Positions 22,386 through 36,993 are shown, counted from the stretch's first letter. The stretch is 64,000 bases of DNA from Phoenix dactylifera (GCF_009389715.1 NC_052404.1:1914738-1978737), one strand, 5' to 3'. Made by a program: numbers and translations. Notes: generated by a model not told the origin, from the letters alone.

Positions 22386-25300
22386 ATGGCGCTCGTTCCG
22401 GGGGTTTCCGAGGGTGCGGTCGTGGAATTGGATGTCGACAGCTCGGTGGAGTCCCTCGCGGCGCTCCTCGACTCGCAGAGGGAGCTCTTCCGCAGCCAGA
22501 TCGATCAGCTTCAGAAGCTCGTCGCCGCCCAATGCAAGCTCACCGGCGTCAACCCCCTCTCCCAGGAAATGGTGCGTGGCTACCGAGTTTTAGGGTTTTC
22601 TCGTTTCTTTACGGTTGTTGTGTTGTTTTGCTCTTTGGAGCGTGCTTTTCTGCTTCTTGGTGCCCTCGTCGGATGCTGGATGCGGTGAAACAAAGGGAAA
22701 AAAAAAGAAAACTGAAAGCTTTGGTCTTTGAAGAATCTTCGATTTATTGTTCTGAAAAATTATTTTTTAGGAATTTAGGGTTTCAATTCTCGGTACAAAT
22801 TATGCATGCTTATCATCTTCTGCCATCTTAGTATTACTTGCATATCGTATGCATTTGTCAATGGTATCAAATCTTCGTTAGTCTTGTGATGTTTATGCTT
22901 GTTGCCTTGATGTACTATGCCAGGGTGCCATGAATTTCCTAATCGCCCACATTTTCTCTTTCTGATGTTAGAGCTTTTTGAAGAATAAGGTGGTGACTTT
23001 TGAAATCAGGAATATCTAACAATCCAATGTCTATATTTGCATGCATTCCTGCCAACTAGTCAGCGATTAAGAAGCTTTGTTGCTGGAGGTCTAAAGGATA
23101 TGCTTGAATTGCAGTAGACTACCATGAGTCGTGTGCTTGAATTTGTCAATATTGTGAACCTTGCATCTTAGAATATTCTGTCAAGGAAACTCTTTGTAAT
23201 TGATCTTTCATTCATTGTATTGATGCTCTCTAATCTTAGCTAGACTTTTCTTTGGATCTTACACGATCTTGTCTTAGTTTTCTTGAACAGAAAAATCACT
23301 AACTTGCACATTGTTTTGCATGCAGGCTGCTGGAGCACTATCAATAAAAATTGGTGAGTTATTGTATTTACTCATAATAATAGAAATTGGATTATTCTTA
23401 GAATTTTTAGTTGTTTCCTTAGTTCTATCTAAACATAACGATCTAACATTAAAGAAAAAAGTCAAGTAATTGAACAAAATCTGAAGCTTTCTTCTAATTA
23501 TGGCAAAGAATTTATTGAACTCCGTTTGCATTTAGTAATTTTTTTCACTAATTACTCTTTTGGCTTTTACTTGAGAAAATTAGCCTCATCGTATTCAAGG
23601 TTTAAGATTTCTGCTTTGATTTGTTTTTCATCTATTAGGATATCAAAATGGTTATACTGAAATCAAAAAGTTCAGCTAGGACAAAAGGTCTGAAACCGAC
23701 AAGCAGTCAATTCATCAAGGAAACAAATGCTAAATAGTTATATATAACAATATTTTCAACTGAACTGAAGGAAACTGCACGGAATATCTGTATGCATTTT
23801 GTTTTCAGAATCCTTTTCTGGCAAAAAAATTGAGCCTTTGCTGGACCAGTCGCTGCTTTATTTGCGCTTCACCTACCATCACTCTTACTATGCTGTTATT
23901 ACCTTTAAAATCTCAAATTCTTTCAAGTGCATATAAAATGTCAACGTATGGACCAAATTATATCTTTCAAGTGTTTTCTGTTATATCCTTTACCGGAACA
24001 TTCTACCTTTCTTATAATTTCATTTTATAATTTGAAGCAATTGGCATTTTTTAGTTTTGTCTTGTGCCACATTGCATGAAGTGTTTTTACCTTGTAGTTG
24101 CTACAGCAACCTTGATACTCAACTGATACAAATGAAATATATTTTTTCCCATATTTAATATTTTCTTTGCAGGTAAAATGCCAGGGGACTTGCTGAACCC
24201 AAAAGCAGTCAATTATATGCAGTCAGTTTTCTCAGTCAAGGATACCATTGGCAAGAAGGAAACTCGTGAGATTAGTGCTCTTTGTGGGATTACAGTTACA
24301 CAGGTTGTTTGCTTTCTTATAAAGTGCAATGACAAAATTTTGTTTCATTCGTGATTGTGTGTGCTTTTGCTTCTCATGTGACCTAGTTGTTGCCTTGAAA
24401 AAATGATGAATCCTCTGGCTCCAGCCTTGCACCTTTTTTTAATATAATTTCTTCCATTTTTTTAGTCTTTAGCACCTGTGCTCAGCTGACATTATTGTTA
24501 CTATGAAAGGATGTTAATACGCCTGTATCCATGCTCAAGCTCTCAGGCACTTCTTTGTTTTGTAATTTTTGTTATTTTGTTAATTAACTATAATTACTGT
24601 TCATAGTACACTATAGTAAGGAAATCTTGTGCTTGAATTTGCTTTGATGCTATGCTTGTTGCTGAATTAATAAATGCTACATTTTGAGTTCTGTTTAAAA
24701 TTTGTTTCTATCTTTTTCTAAATTTAAAATTTTTGAATTTTAAAGTGTAGTTTTGTAAACAGGTGTTCAGTTCAAAAAATAGAAGGTTCAGAAATGGAAT
24801 AAAAATGTAAAATAATATATACCGAAAATTGTGTGAGAGCGATTTGATTTTGGAATATTCTACTTAAAGAACAAAATTTCAATTGCATGATTTTGGGGCT
24901 TTTATGAGATTTAAGTGCAGAACCAAACAACTGGTGGCACAAAAGTATGACTTATATGTCCATACATACACACATGCATATATACATACATACAAACATG
25001 TGTATGTGTGTGTGTATATATATAAACATATAAATTCACGAAACATCATGATTTAGTAGTTCATTTAAACAATCCCATACAACACATATGGATGGACTTA
25101 TGGTTATTTTTCCAATCAGATTTAATGATACTGATTTTAGTAGTGCTTATTCAAGTGTATTCTGAATGGAATCCTGTATTCACTGAATGGCAAATAAAAT
25201 AAAAGAGAACTTCTAAGAGAAGCTTTTTAGAGAAAAGATTTTGGTCAGGGAGGATTCATAAGGCCATTCCCAAAGAGGCAGGACAAGATTTATTGGTTTC

Positions 25301-28300
25301 CGTCTTTTCTCTCCTAGCTAAAAAGACTGAAACCTTCATTTTGTCCTTATGATGTCAAATTTGAACATTGAGATATTTCTTTTTTTAATTTATTTTAATA
25401 TTTTTTTGAATCTAGAATTATAGCTTGCTTGTTTTCAGGTTAGCTTGAGAACAAGTTCTGTGCTGTGGAAGCAATTGATACAGGTCAAAAGCTGCAATCT
25501 GAAAATTCTGGTTCTTTTGCCTTTCTGAAGGCACAATTTGATGGTGCTTGTTTGTTTGTTGCATTGACCACTTTTTGGAAAGCTTAGTTCGATCCCCAAG
25601 ACTTTAACTAGTGTTTGCCAATTATGTGAATTCTTAGGCTGCCTCCATACACTGACTCATGCTACTAAATGAGCATTAATATAAACACTTGAAACTTGAC
25701 ACGATCTCTTGACATATAGAAGCAAGGATATATCCCATACAACCTGGTTAGTGGGATGATGTGGCAGGTTTGTTTTCTTTATATCAACAAGCCATGTCAA
25801 CGCTAACATTTCTCCAGCGCCTGTTGGTCTTGGTATGTTTTTTTCGCTATCTGTAGTTTCTCTTCGGGTCCTATTGGTTGGTACCTCTTGTTATCTAGTT
25901 TTTGGTCACTTAAGAAGCTCTAAGAACACCACTTTCTTGACTGGTAATGCCTATTCAGTTGGATCTTTTCCTTGCATACCATTCCATCTACATCTTTTGC
26001 CACCTTTTACAAAAGAATTTGAGTGGCAAATGAAATGCAGTTTATTTACAACTTATTGACATGCAGGTTAGAGAATTTTTTGCTGCTCAGCGTTCAAGGG
26101 TGAGAAAGCTTGTTCACTTGTCACAGGAGAAAGCTATGAGAGTAGAGGCATCCAGGGCATCTAGTAATGGATGCTCCTTTAGTGCTCTACAGTCAGTTTC
26201 TGCTGAAAGTATGATAAGCAGGGAACAAATACCAGTTGCTGGGAGTGCCATGATTATTAATAGTTTGAGAGATGGCCAACAGGACACTTCGATTTCGACT
26301 GACCTTAAGAATGTTGAGGAAGGTCCTTCATGCTCAGCGCTGGAAGAGATTTTTCCTGGCATTGACTCCAATGATAAAAAATTTGTGGACAACATTTTTA
26401 ATCTAATGAGGAAGGAAGAGACATTTTCTGGACAGGTGAAGCTGGTGGATTGGATTCTCCAAGTTCATAATTCGGCAGTCTTAATTTGGTAATTCCATGC
26501 CCTTTTTGAAAGCTTGAGCTGACAGTATTTAAAGATCATTTAACTGATCTTAGGTGTCCTTTGACATGCTTTTAGGTTTTTAACTAAAGGTGGTCTTACC
26601 ATTCTAGCAACATGGTTGAGCCAAGCAGCTCATGAAGAACAAACAACTGTGCTTCTTGTCATTTTTAAGGTTCTTACTTTTATTGGTGGCATTTTTTTAT
26701 TATTTTTATATGATACAGTTCCTCAGCTACAATTTTGTTTTTACCCAGGTTCTCTGTCACCTGCCACTACATAAAGCTTTGCCAGTACAAATGTCTGCTG
26801 TCTTGCAAACTGTTAATAGGCTGCGCTTTTATAGGACATCAGGTGTGTACTGTTCGATCACATTAAGGCATCATCAAATTTTTACCTTCAAAATTAGGTG
26901 CTGATTTCTTGAAAAATTTAGAATTGCCGTTCTCTATTTCTTTTCTTTTGTCTGATCACTTGGGCTGTTTTGATAAATGTTTATACAGTGGTGCTATCTA
27001 ACCATTCTAAGATGCCCGACTTGAAAAAATTCTCAACTATTCCCTATATGTATTTTACTAATGCATTTTTATGAAGACATGAATTACGAACTCAATATTG
27101 TCTCTCCTATTTAATTGCCTCTAATGTTCTCCATCTGCTGAACGAGCTCTTCCATTGTGGGTGCAATTATTTACTAAGGAAAATGTTATTATATCCCTTT
27201 GCAATCAGAAGTCACTGAGATGAAGTTTGAGACAGTAACAACTAACAAATGAGTCTGTCAAAGAGAATAAGACATGGAACAAAGATGATATTGGCCTGAA
27301 TATCAAATGAAGATGAGGGAATCTTTCATCTTCTTGATACAGTATTTTGCTATTTCATTAGCATCCTTGTAGTGTTGTCATTGTTGCCGGCTTCTTTATA
27401 GGCGGTTGTAATGTAGGTCAGTATAAGATGTTCTCGGTAAGTAACTTAATACATAATTCTTAGGGAGCAATTTTAAGACCACCCTGAAGTGTGCCAACTC
27501 TAGTTGGTAAGCTGTTTCGGACCAACCGAGGAAATGGGTGCAAGTCCCGCTCTCATGTCTATTTCGACCAGGATCCCTCCCATCCTAGTTCTTAAGAAGC
27601 CAAGTTTAAGACAGCCCATAGATTCCTCCAGTCTGTAACAAGGTAGCAAGCATTTCTTTGGAAAATGACATCTCATATTTTCTGTCGTATGTCCTTTGAT
27701 TGCATATATTTCATGCAAAAATATTTTGCTTTAATTTAACTTCTGTTATGTCTTATGGTGATCTATTGGAACTCACTTATTGATTTGCAAATCAGACATA
27801 TCAAACAGGGCGAGAACCCTCCTTTCTAGATGGAGCAAACTGTTTGTTAGAACTCAGGCTTTGAAGAAACCTCTTATCTGTTCCTCCAAGGGTTCTCAGA
27901 AGGAGATAATTCGTAAACAAAGGCATACAAAAATTCCTGTCCACTACAATGATAGTGTTATTTCTCATTTTTCAGTTAACTGTTTTTAAAGTTTTTTCTT
28001 TCTTCTCAATTATAGGATCAGTGAAATTCTTAGTGATGAGTCATGGCAATCCAATATTGATATTCCTGTAAGTAACTGTAAATATAACAAAAGGTTTATC
28101 TTTTTATCTGAAGAAAAAGCCTTAATTGTTTCTTTCTTGTTAGGAGGACATTCTTGCCCTTACTGAAGATATGGAAAACAACAGGTATTCATGTTTCTGA
28201 TGTTGAATTAAAAGTGTTTGAGGTCCTAGGGGTATTGTCTTTATCCATTTTTAATGAACTTATTAAAACCTTGATTTTCTTTCTTTCTTTCTTTCTTCTT

Positions 28301-31300
28301 GTTTTTTTTATTGAACAGGAAATCAGAGTCAAAACAAGCAGTAAAGCTACTTCCATCTTCTGCTGATGAGTTAAGTAAAAAGCATGGCCGAAGTGTCTCA
28401 TTGTCCAGTATCCTTAAGCGAATTTCCATACTGACCTTTATATTTCTTTCTAGTTTCTTTACTAGTATATGGCAGTCTTGTAGTATAGAAATATCATTCT
28501 GAGAAGTGAAGGTATTTCGCGGTGAATGTCACAGGGAAAGCTGGTAAATATGCTCCCTCTTTATATATACTTGTGCCCTTTTTTCCGTCTAGAAGTTTAG
28601 AGAAAGATGGGTATAGGGGAGTGCACCCATGAAAATTTGGCTGACCGCCTACAGGTGTGTGGGGCTTGATGATTATTGTCATGGTTATTTATGAAAGCAG
28701 GGAGTGCACTTTTCCAAAAAATTTGCAACACTGCTCTGATAAGCAATTTAGACTATCCCCAGTTTATAATTGCCATCATTTTAGATTTTTAAGTGGGTTG
28801 TGGCAGACAAGCCCCTACAAGAAATTGAGCCCAGTTACCTATTCTATTTGGGAAATCATGTGTTGAGTACTTGCAAATTAAAAGTATGATGGAAATGTTT
28901 TGGTTTTCTAGCAGTAGCAAGCACTTCGGTGCTAGGCACATCCCATGGGACTTGGATGCGTGTCTGCCAATGCCCCTATGAGGGCATGGGCATTGGGGAG
29001 CAACTCATGAACAAGTCTCCAGTTTGTGTGGAGTACATGCCTGGTATCTGTAGTGCTCATTCCCTGTAGTGAGCCACAGAAATGTCTTAAATGGGGAGAA
29101 ACCCACATGCACGACAGTTTATGATTGCGCCATCAAGTTTATTTCAAATGGTTTTAGCATCTTGGATGAACCTTGAATATGCATATGAACTGTATCTCTT
29201 TCATGATTATTAATTATAACTATAAAGAAAATTAGAATTTGTGATTCAATTATCTATCAGGTGAGAAGTCTGTTGTTGCTTTTAATCCGTAATAAATTTC
29301 AAATCGGTATATTTATACATTAATCTTATTATTGAACTTCTATGATTTTTACATAAGAGTATAGAGTTTTTTTGCACTTGATAAGATAATCTATAATTTG
29401 TTTATCACTTGATTTTGAAAAGCTGGCTTTGAGTCTTTAAAGTAAACACTTGAGGCAATGTAGTAAAAACTCAGTACTTCCTCCTCAGGATCACTGATTA
29501 TTGAAAATAAACCATACCCCTTGCAGTAATTTTTAAGGCAAGTAAGAGGCATGCAACTCTTTGTTTTTCTTGTAAATGACCCTTTAAGATTAAAAAAAAA
29601 TGTTATTCAGCTAATAACTTCATCAAATGTTAAAATGATGATCCTTGGATCATTGCCTGCTGGAAGAAACTAACTCATTTAATTCATTCATCTTTATTTC
29701 TATTCTCACCGTTGAAAACTTGAAATTTTAATGTCCGAGTCTTATGCTTGATGCCTTTTGCTCCTTGATCCTCGATGGAGGCAGTCGATGGCCTATCCTT
29801 TGGCAGTCAACATTTCATTATCTTTAGTTATTTGAATTAGTTATTGGAGGCTCACAAATCAAACTGCCTTTAGGCTTTCATCTTGCATTTTTTGGCGGAA
29901 CTGCCAAACCTCCACTTGTAACCTTCTAGAACATTGACCATGACCCACCATATTTATTGCATGTGCACTTGCATGTTCCAATAACCTTAAAAACATGCTA
30001 TGATGTCAACTCTTCAGTTCTAGGTTGCTATGATGTCAACTCTTCAAATCTAGGTACCATCAACAAAGTTTGAGTGTTTACAATCAATGATGCCAACGTT
30101 ATGAATTGGTTTCATTTTCCTAATCTAGGCAGCTTTTAGCAATAAAGGGGCCTACCATGAAATCTAATAGGCTAGTCTTTGGGTTGAAGACCTCATATTT
30201 TGGTTATATTAGTTAATGTCCATGTAGTTTAGGAGACAACCCCCAAGGTTGCATTAGATTTGGAAAGACAATAGAAAAGAGGTTGGGGGGCGGGACAAGG
30301 CTTGGGATGAGACATTGTGTATATCCAAGCTAGAAATGATAAACCAATTCTCCAAAATGAGACAATTCTTAAATATATTTTTTTTTGGGGGGGGATGTAA
30401 TTAGTCCAACTCAACATTTGATCTCACTTGATTGGAATTCCTCCCCAAATTAAAGACCCCTAGGTTTGGTCCAGACCTGAAATTCAGCTTATTAGAAATA
30501 GAGGTTTGAGCTATGGTTGTTTATAGGGTTTGCCAAATCGTTCGGACGGTTATGGCCATACCGAATCGGCTAAAAGTTGGGACGGTTTGGCCTTCAAAAC
30601 CCCCTAGGCCCCCCCTCAACCCCCTCCTGGCTTCATTTTCTCCCTATCACTTTCTCCTCCTCTGCCATGAACTCGAGCTTTGAAGTTGCCTTCGCTGAAG
30701 GCTCCACCGGTACCTAACGCCGACGCCGTTGCCATTGATTGACGTGATGCCAATGTCGACGCTCAACCGACGACAATGCCCCATAATGCCCCATATGCCT
30801 CTTTATATTCCCCCCCCCCAAAGCTCTCGCTCTTTCTCCCCGTCATTTTCTATCCCTACCCTCGGTTCTTCTCCTTCTAAGGTTAGAGTTAGGGTTTTTT
30901 CCCGTTCTCACCTCCTCTTCTCCAGATCCTTTGTCTCTGGTACACCTTGGCTTGGTGCGGTACATAATGAACCACACCGAACTAGTAATCGGCCGTTATG
31001 ACCTGTAGTAATGGTCTGGCAAACCTTGGTTGTTTTATTTACATTGTGAACTAATAGGACTGGCTTTGAATAATTATATGGTTTGGGACCCTTCTACCTG
31101 ACTTGGCATGTCATGGACATAGTTCACCTTTTTCCGCATTGAATCTTGAAACATTTGCAGGCCATCCAATTCTAACTCTTCCCTTTGTTGGCTAGTTTAA
31201 AGGTAAATTTAAGTTCTAGCTGATATATGGTGTGAAGATGCAATAATTATTTATGGGTGTTTATAAAGGACTGATAATCATCAGTTATGTAACAAACACA

Positions 31301-34300
31301 TGCTAATTTAGTCTTTGAACTCTAGAAACTGATTTTCATGATTGGGGTGCAACCAGGTCCAGTTAAATAGGATTTCAGCATAGTCTAAGCGAGATTCATA
31401 TTTGGACTGGGCAAAAAATTTAATCCATGGCCGATCCACCTTTATTTGGTTTGTGTTGAGTAACTTGAGTTGGGCATAGGTTTTTTTTTTATTCGATCGA
31501 TTTAGTTTCCTGGGTTGGATCAGTTTAATAACAACACAAACATTACCATAGGAGGTATGCATATCATCAACATGTCATGCAAGAAATATCATTCTCGATA
31601 ACATGCAGTCATTATCAGCAAATTATTCTGCATGAAATTAATGAACAACCACTTGTTTTTTATTGGTAACAACAGAAGTAGTAGACTGACTACATAAAAT
31701 TATTGCCTTTTGGTGGTACTGCATAAAATTATTTCTGAAAACATTTTAGTTTCTTAAATTGTAGAAAGGTCTGGATGGGTGGGATCATCCAATCCATATT
31801 TGATTGTTTGATTTTTTATAATCCAAGCCTAATCAAAATCACCCAAATTCAAATTGGGCTGGGTCATTTGTTTTGGTTTCAAATCAGAAGCTAGTCAACG
31901 CTATCAACTTTAATTCATGACATTCCACATATAATGATTGAAACAAGAGATAATTTAATGGATGTTAAGAGAAAAGTAATGTCATTTTGAAAATTCATCA
32001 TGCATCTAAGTTTGACAGCTAGCATTTGATACTCAAACCCAAATGCCAGCCTGGATCTGACCAAACTTGACATATTGAGTCAGGTTTAACCTATTTGGTG
32101 TGTGGTTGTTTCTGGGTCTAAAATCTTGAACCAAATGCAACCAAGGCAGGTGCTGGTCTTGTTTGCGCCAGTCATGGCCTAGTCTGTTTGTAGGCTGAAG
32201 AATAAAGTTTACTAGAACCTTCAGGAAAAAAAAGAGGTATACAGTCATTTCAATAATTACATGGGAATATTGTAGGATTTGCATGCTTTCTCTAGTAAAA
32301 CGTGATTTTAAAAAATTTGTTGCTGAAGGCTTTTAACACAGCCTAGAAAGGCAACCTTTCTTGGAATCTTAATGGCCACCTACAAGTTGAATGATTTAGA
32401 GATGGAAAAACATGTAGACTAGAAGTCTTACCAGGAGGCTTTATCCAACTACTACCATGTGAAGTTTCAGGAATCCTTCTCCATCATTCATGCTAACATT
32501 TTTCAGTTTTTTTCTCAAAACTTCAATCTATGCTATCTTATGTCTTCCCTATCTTGGCCCTTAGACAATCAAGACTACTGCACTTTAAAACCCCCAGTTA
32601 GCATAAGGTCATGGTACTGTATCTGATATGAAAGATAATGTAGGCCTGCCTCTACTTGAAAAGTAATAAAGAGTCTTAATTCATCCATACACTGGTCAGT
32701 GACTGACTAATGGGTAGCATTTACTCGGATGAGATGATTGTGTGACTGTTTTTGTCACTGCCAAACTCGTTTCTATGTTCAACAATTGTTGTGGGTTGAA
32801 GTTCAAAGATTGAATGATTAAAGCGAACCCTTAGAATCATGGTGGCATGTTGATATCACCATTACTCATTATGGTAATGTAATGTATGCCAAGCTAAATG
32901 TAGTTTGGATTATTGTGGGTGACAAATAGGGAAGATATAAATCATACATGTATTCTACAAATTTTCAGTAGTATTGCTCTGCCAAGGATCCCAAAATGTG
33001 GATGTCAACAAGGCCATACAACATTAGTCTAAATTGTTTAGTTTTCCTTCTTTCGACAGTTAGGAAAGCATTGTTAATTATGGATGCAACTTCTAGTATT
33101 AGGGAACATTCACTTTTCAGAGTGTTTCGTTTTCCTTAGCAATTCACAGGAACCAAAGAACGCAGAAAAGTTTTACTGGTGGAGCAGCCTGATCGTAAAA
33201 CTTCAGGAAGAAGCATGCAGGTTGCAAGAGCAGTACCTTCAAACCATAGCCGTCCGATGTCAGCTGATGATATCCAGAAGGCAAAGTTGCGTGCAATGTT
33301 CATGCAGAATAAGTATGGCAAGGCTGACACATCCAATAGTGAAAATAAGCTACAGAAAACAGAAGATAATCATGAGCCTTCTCCATCTCAGACTAGCAAT
33401 ATGTTGTCTGCATCAAGGGTCCATCAGTTACCTCCACTGGAAAAAGATGGAGGGACAAAAGCTTCAATATCCACAGCAAATATTCGTCCCAACGAGTCAG
33501 AAACTTTGGTCATTCCAAGACCAAACACAACTTCTCAGGAACAGTTGCTGGAGAAGTTGAAGTGCAGTCAAATCCAATGGCAGACACCTCCAGGTACCTT
33601 TGTTTTGTGTCTCTTCATCTGTTTCTGTTCCGCTCTGTTGAATTGTTTCTATCTAGGAGGGAACGACAAGCTTTTACTGATCTTCAATCAAGTTTTGCAT
33701 TATTGTGGCCGATGGGATTCTTTAATTAAATCAGATGGTTTAGTAAGAATGTGTGGCAGCTTTTATAGCATTAGCCTTGGTCTGGCAATGCACATGAATA
33801 ATGCGGGTCATATGCTTTGTAGATGATCTTTATATTAGGACTTTGAAGAGCTTTGTTGTCTGATTATGTTTATGCCATAAGAATTATGCTTAAAATGCTA
33901 AGCAACGCCAGACGTGGAAAATCTGATGGCGCATATGCTTCCATGAGTTTCTCCAGTGTGGATCGCATGATGCTGGACCAATGTTATTTGCTAAACCCAC
34001 TTATGGTATAAATATAATGCTGTTTGCTTGCTCACTCGTTCGATGTTAACTCTATTTTTGTTCCTTTCATCGTCGCGGTGGGAGAGTTTGCAACCCAATC
34101 CTAACCCTAGGAAGATAAACTAAAATGCAACTAAGTAGCTACCATCAAGTGTTGTTAGAGAGCTATAAAATGGAATGTGTCTCGAGAAAGCTAGTTTAAT
34201 TATTTGCAGATACTAGACCTTATAGGGTCTCTAAATTATATACTAGTTTGATATAAAATGGGAAGTTTAAGGCATCCGAATCAAATATGAGTGGTTTTAT

Positions 34301-36993
34301 AGATTTAAAAGTGCAGCATTCATCCTTATTGCTCCGCTGGTTATACATCATAGGTGTGCCTTGCTAGAACATGGATGTTTGCTTATGGGACCAGCTGGGT
34401 GTAAATTCTACAATAAGCACAGAAGGGCCTTTTATTTCTCTCTGATTTTCATCTCTGGAAGCAATTTATGGATGATGACCGCAGAGCAGTTGGTTTGTTT
34501 AGTTGCTCTTCTGAACCACGGCAATAGCTAGATTGTGTAAGATATATTCAGTCACGAGTTTCCTATCATCCACCATAAAAAATCGTTATTACCAGAATAT
34601 CTTCCAACAGTTAACTGCAGCCATGTACATCTTTTACTGAAATGATGACAGGAAACCTTGTCCGCCTTGAATTAGCTTTTTAATTATCTGAGTGCGAAAG
34701 GGATTTTTAACACGCAGCCTTCAAATACTTGGTAAATTCCTTTTTTGTTTCTTTCTCCTATAACTTCAAGGCATGCTGTGAAACAGAAAATATTAACATG
34801 TCCTCAGTTCACTGTATATCTACTCACTCGTGGTATTAGCTAGAGATTTCATATATAACCGTTGTGGTGATAGAGTTTAATCAATATGATTTTTCTCGGT
34901 GGATGGCTTTAGTGGGAAATGCATTTTATTTAGTTTCCATCTAGCTGCATATGATATGAGAGGCTTTGTGGGTCGTATTTGACTATTAGGTTTTTATGGG
35001 GTTCTGCAGCTGGTAATGGTGTTTTTTTTGTGTGTGAGTACAATGATATAGCATTCTCAAAAGATGTGGCAGCAGACGGTGCGTTCAATGCTCTCGACTT
35101 GGTTCCGGAAAAGATGATGTCAGAGAGAGAATCCTGGATGTTTTGTCTTGTCATTTTCTAGTTTAACCAACTAAAAGGGCTTGGCTGACCCGAAATGTTC
35201 CCAATATTAAACTTTCTATCATTAATTATCAAGGAAGGTAAATTTACTTGTTTTTTTTTGAGAAAAAAATTCGTTTTAAAAATAGCATATTATTTAAGAA
35301 GCTCTCCTTTTTGGTTGATTAAGAAGCTCTCTTTAGTTCAGGAAATATATAACTACAATGATCATTCATAACCTTGAATCCCAGAATATTAGAGTTTTGT
35401 TGATATTATATTTGAATTTATACTCTGCTGGCCTTACTACAGCATTTGGCTACGCTTCTTTAGCAGAAAAAAAATTGTTCAACATCTGAAAGTTTCTGGC
35501 ATGTTGGCCATATTATTTGCTGCAGAGATTATAAATGATTCTAAATGGCGTGTGGGCGCTGGGGAAAACAGCAAGGAAGTTGAAGTCCAGACGCAGAGAA
35601 ATCAGCGGGAAAAGGAGACGTTCTATTCAAAACCGGAGGACATTCCATTGAATGCAAAGGAACCTTGGGACCTAGAGATGGATTTCGATGACAGCTTAAC
35701 TCCCGAAATCCCAACCGAGCCGCTACCGGATGCCGACATCACTGAAGACTCTGTATGCTCTCCCTGCAACGTTGGAGCCTCCGATAATGGAACGCCTGCT
35801 GCTACCTCTGCTCCTCCTCCTCCTCCTCCTCCAATCAGTAATGGCAATCCAGAGCCTGACCTCGAGTTGCTAACCGTGCTGCTCAAAAACCCAGAGCTGG
35901 TCTTTGCGCTGACCTCCGGTCAGGCGAAGAGCATGACGAGTGAGCAGATGGTGGCGTTGCTGGACGTGCTCAAGAGAAATGGCGTAGGGTTGGCAGAATT
36001 GGTGAACCGGGCGGCTGACGGCCTGGAGCAGAAGCCTCAGGAACCTAAACCCACCTCTCTTCCATCTCCGACTCCTCCATCAGATCCAGCTGCAAGGGTG
36101 AGTCTTCTGCTGCTCGCCGCCATCTTCATCTGAATTGTTGCTGGTTTCGTTCTCCATGAAACTCTGTGACCACCTTCCTTGTCTTGCAGGCCGGCTGGAG
36201 ATCAGAATTCCCGATCGGTCCGAGTACTCCCGCAGCAGTCCTTCCTGTGGTTGCTATGACACAGGCTCCAGGTTTGGGGCTGCATCCTCATACTCCAACC
36301 ACCCATCTCTCATCAATGTCGCAGACGACAGTAACTATTAATCCGACATCTCAACACCATCCGTCTCTCAATTTCCTTCCAAAGAGGCTTCAAGCACCCT
36401 CAGCTCACCAGATTCGTACCTCTGTATATCCATTGCAACATCGCACAGTTCCTGAACCCATCCTGCCTGCAAACCAATACACATCGGTACCTCGGCAGGA
36501 GTCCTTCAACCATAATCCTTCACCCATGACTACTTTGCCTGCTTTCCCATCAAGGTCGCAACCTCCAACGTTTTCTCCGAGAATTCCCGCATGGCCGCCC
36601 GGTGCTGCCGCGAGTGCCACCAGCGTTGGGAGGCCGAATCCAACGCCAGACCCTTGGATTGGTCGATCAAATGACGTGTCGGAGGGTCCGGTCCCTTTCT
36701 TGGCTGACCAAGTCAACCACAATGCTCGCCCCAAGGGACCTGTGCCGCCACTTTTTGTGCCACCCAGGGATAGAAATGGGATTCTGGATGATGGTTCAGA
36801 GGTAGAGACATGGAGCCCAGAAGGCAGCCCTGTGAGATTACGTGGCCGGGATTATTTTTCCGGGACAACAAGAGACCATGGCCGGAATCATAGGCCTGAA
36901 TGGCCCCGGCGGTGGGATGCCGGGAATCGGGACCGCCACAGGCCTGGCAGTAAGCAAAGGTGGCCAGGCCGCGATCGAGACAGGAGGCGATGA
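22386..36993 (+). CDS. LD: LUMINIDEPENDENS-like homeodomain flowering-time regulator
   Basis: This is a nuclear regulator of the autonomous flowering pathway. Thirteen exons keep phase: 22386-22571, 23326-23353, 24173-24303, 26067-26488, 26576-26669, 26749-26842, 27796-27922, 28016-28067, 28144-28184, 28319-28407, 33150-33593, 35526-36097 and 36190-36993, giving 1027 aa (Arabidopsis LD is about 950). Residues 60-135 hold the divergent homeodomain (LLNPKAVNYMQSVFSVKDTI, VREFFAAQRSRVRKLV). Residues about 215-310 resemble a TFIIS N-terminal helical domain (VDNIFNLMRKEETFSGQVKL, LVIFKVLCHLPLHKALPVQM). KERRKVLLVEQPDRKTS and EPWDLEMDFDDSLTPEIP are typical LD blocks, followed by a polyproline run and a basic C-terminus (RPEWPRRWDAGNRDR). 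Intron 7 appears to use a GC donor. Intron 10 is 4.7 kb and carries a GC-rich element. Confidence 0.95.
24959..25027. repeat. CATA/TGTG microsatellite cluster in LD intron 3
   Basis: CATACATA and ACACATG repeats are followed by TGTGTGTGTG and TATATATA, which could pair as a weak hairpin. It lies inside an intron away from splice sites. Confidence 0.6.
27490..27620 (+). mobile_element. possible tRNA-derived SINE remnant in LD intron 6
   Basis: The segment contains CTAGTTGGTAAGCTG, similar to a pol III box A, and about 40 bp later GGGTGCAAGTCCC, similar to box B (GGTTCAAGTCC). The spacing suits a tRNA-derived SINE head. No clear tail or target duplication is visible, and the segment does not fold as a full tRNA by eye. 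Confidence 0.35.
30528..31028. mobile_element. GC-rich interspersed element in LD intron 10
   Basis: The element begins GTTTGCCAAATCG and ends TCTGGCAAACC, an imperfect inverted pair of about 9 bp. The end regions carry ACCGAA, CGGACGG and GGTGCGGTAC motifs. The middle has long pyrimidine tracts (30600-30660, 30800-30930) and a GACGCC-rich patch. The layout matches the element at 6290-6985, which suggests one family of non-autonomous DNA elements. No coding capacity is visible. Confidence 0.5.

Noticed and set aside
22262-22831. 189-codon frame overlapping the first LD-like exon
   Set aside because: It is a shadow of exon 1 in another frame that runs into intron 1; the LD reading has clear family similarity and phase with exon 2.
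28900-29110. GC-richer segment with a repeated GGGCATGGGCATTGGGG-like phrase in LD intron 10
   Set aside because: No ends, boxes or coding signal could be recognised, so it was left as intron sequence.
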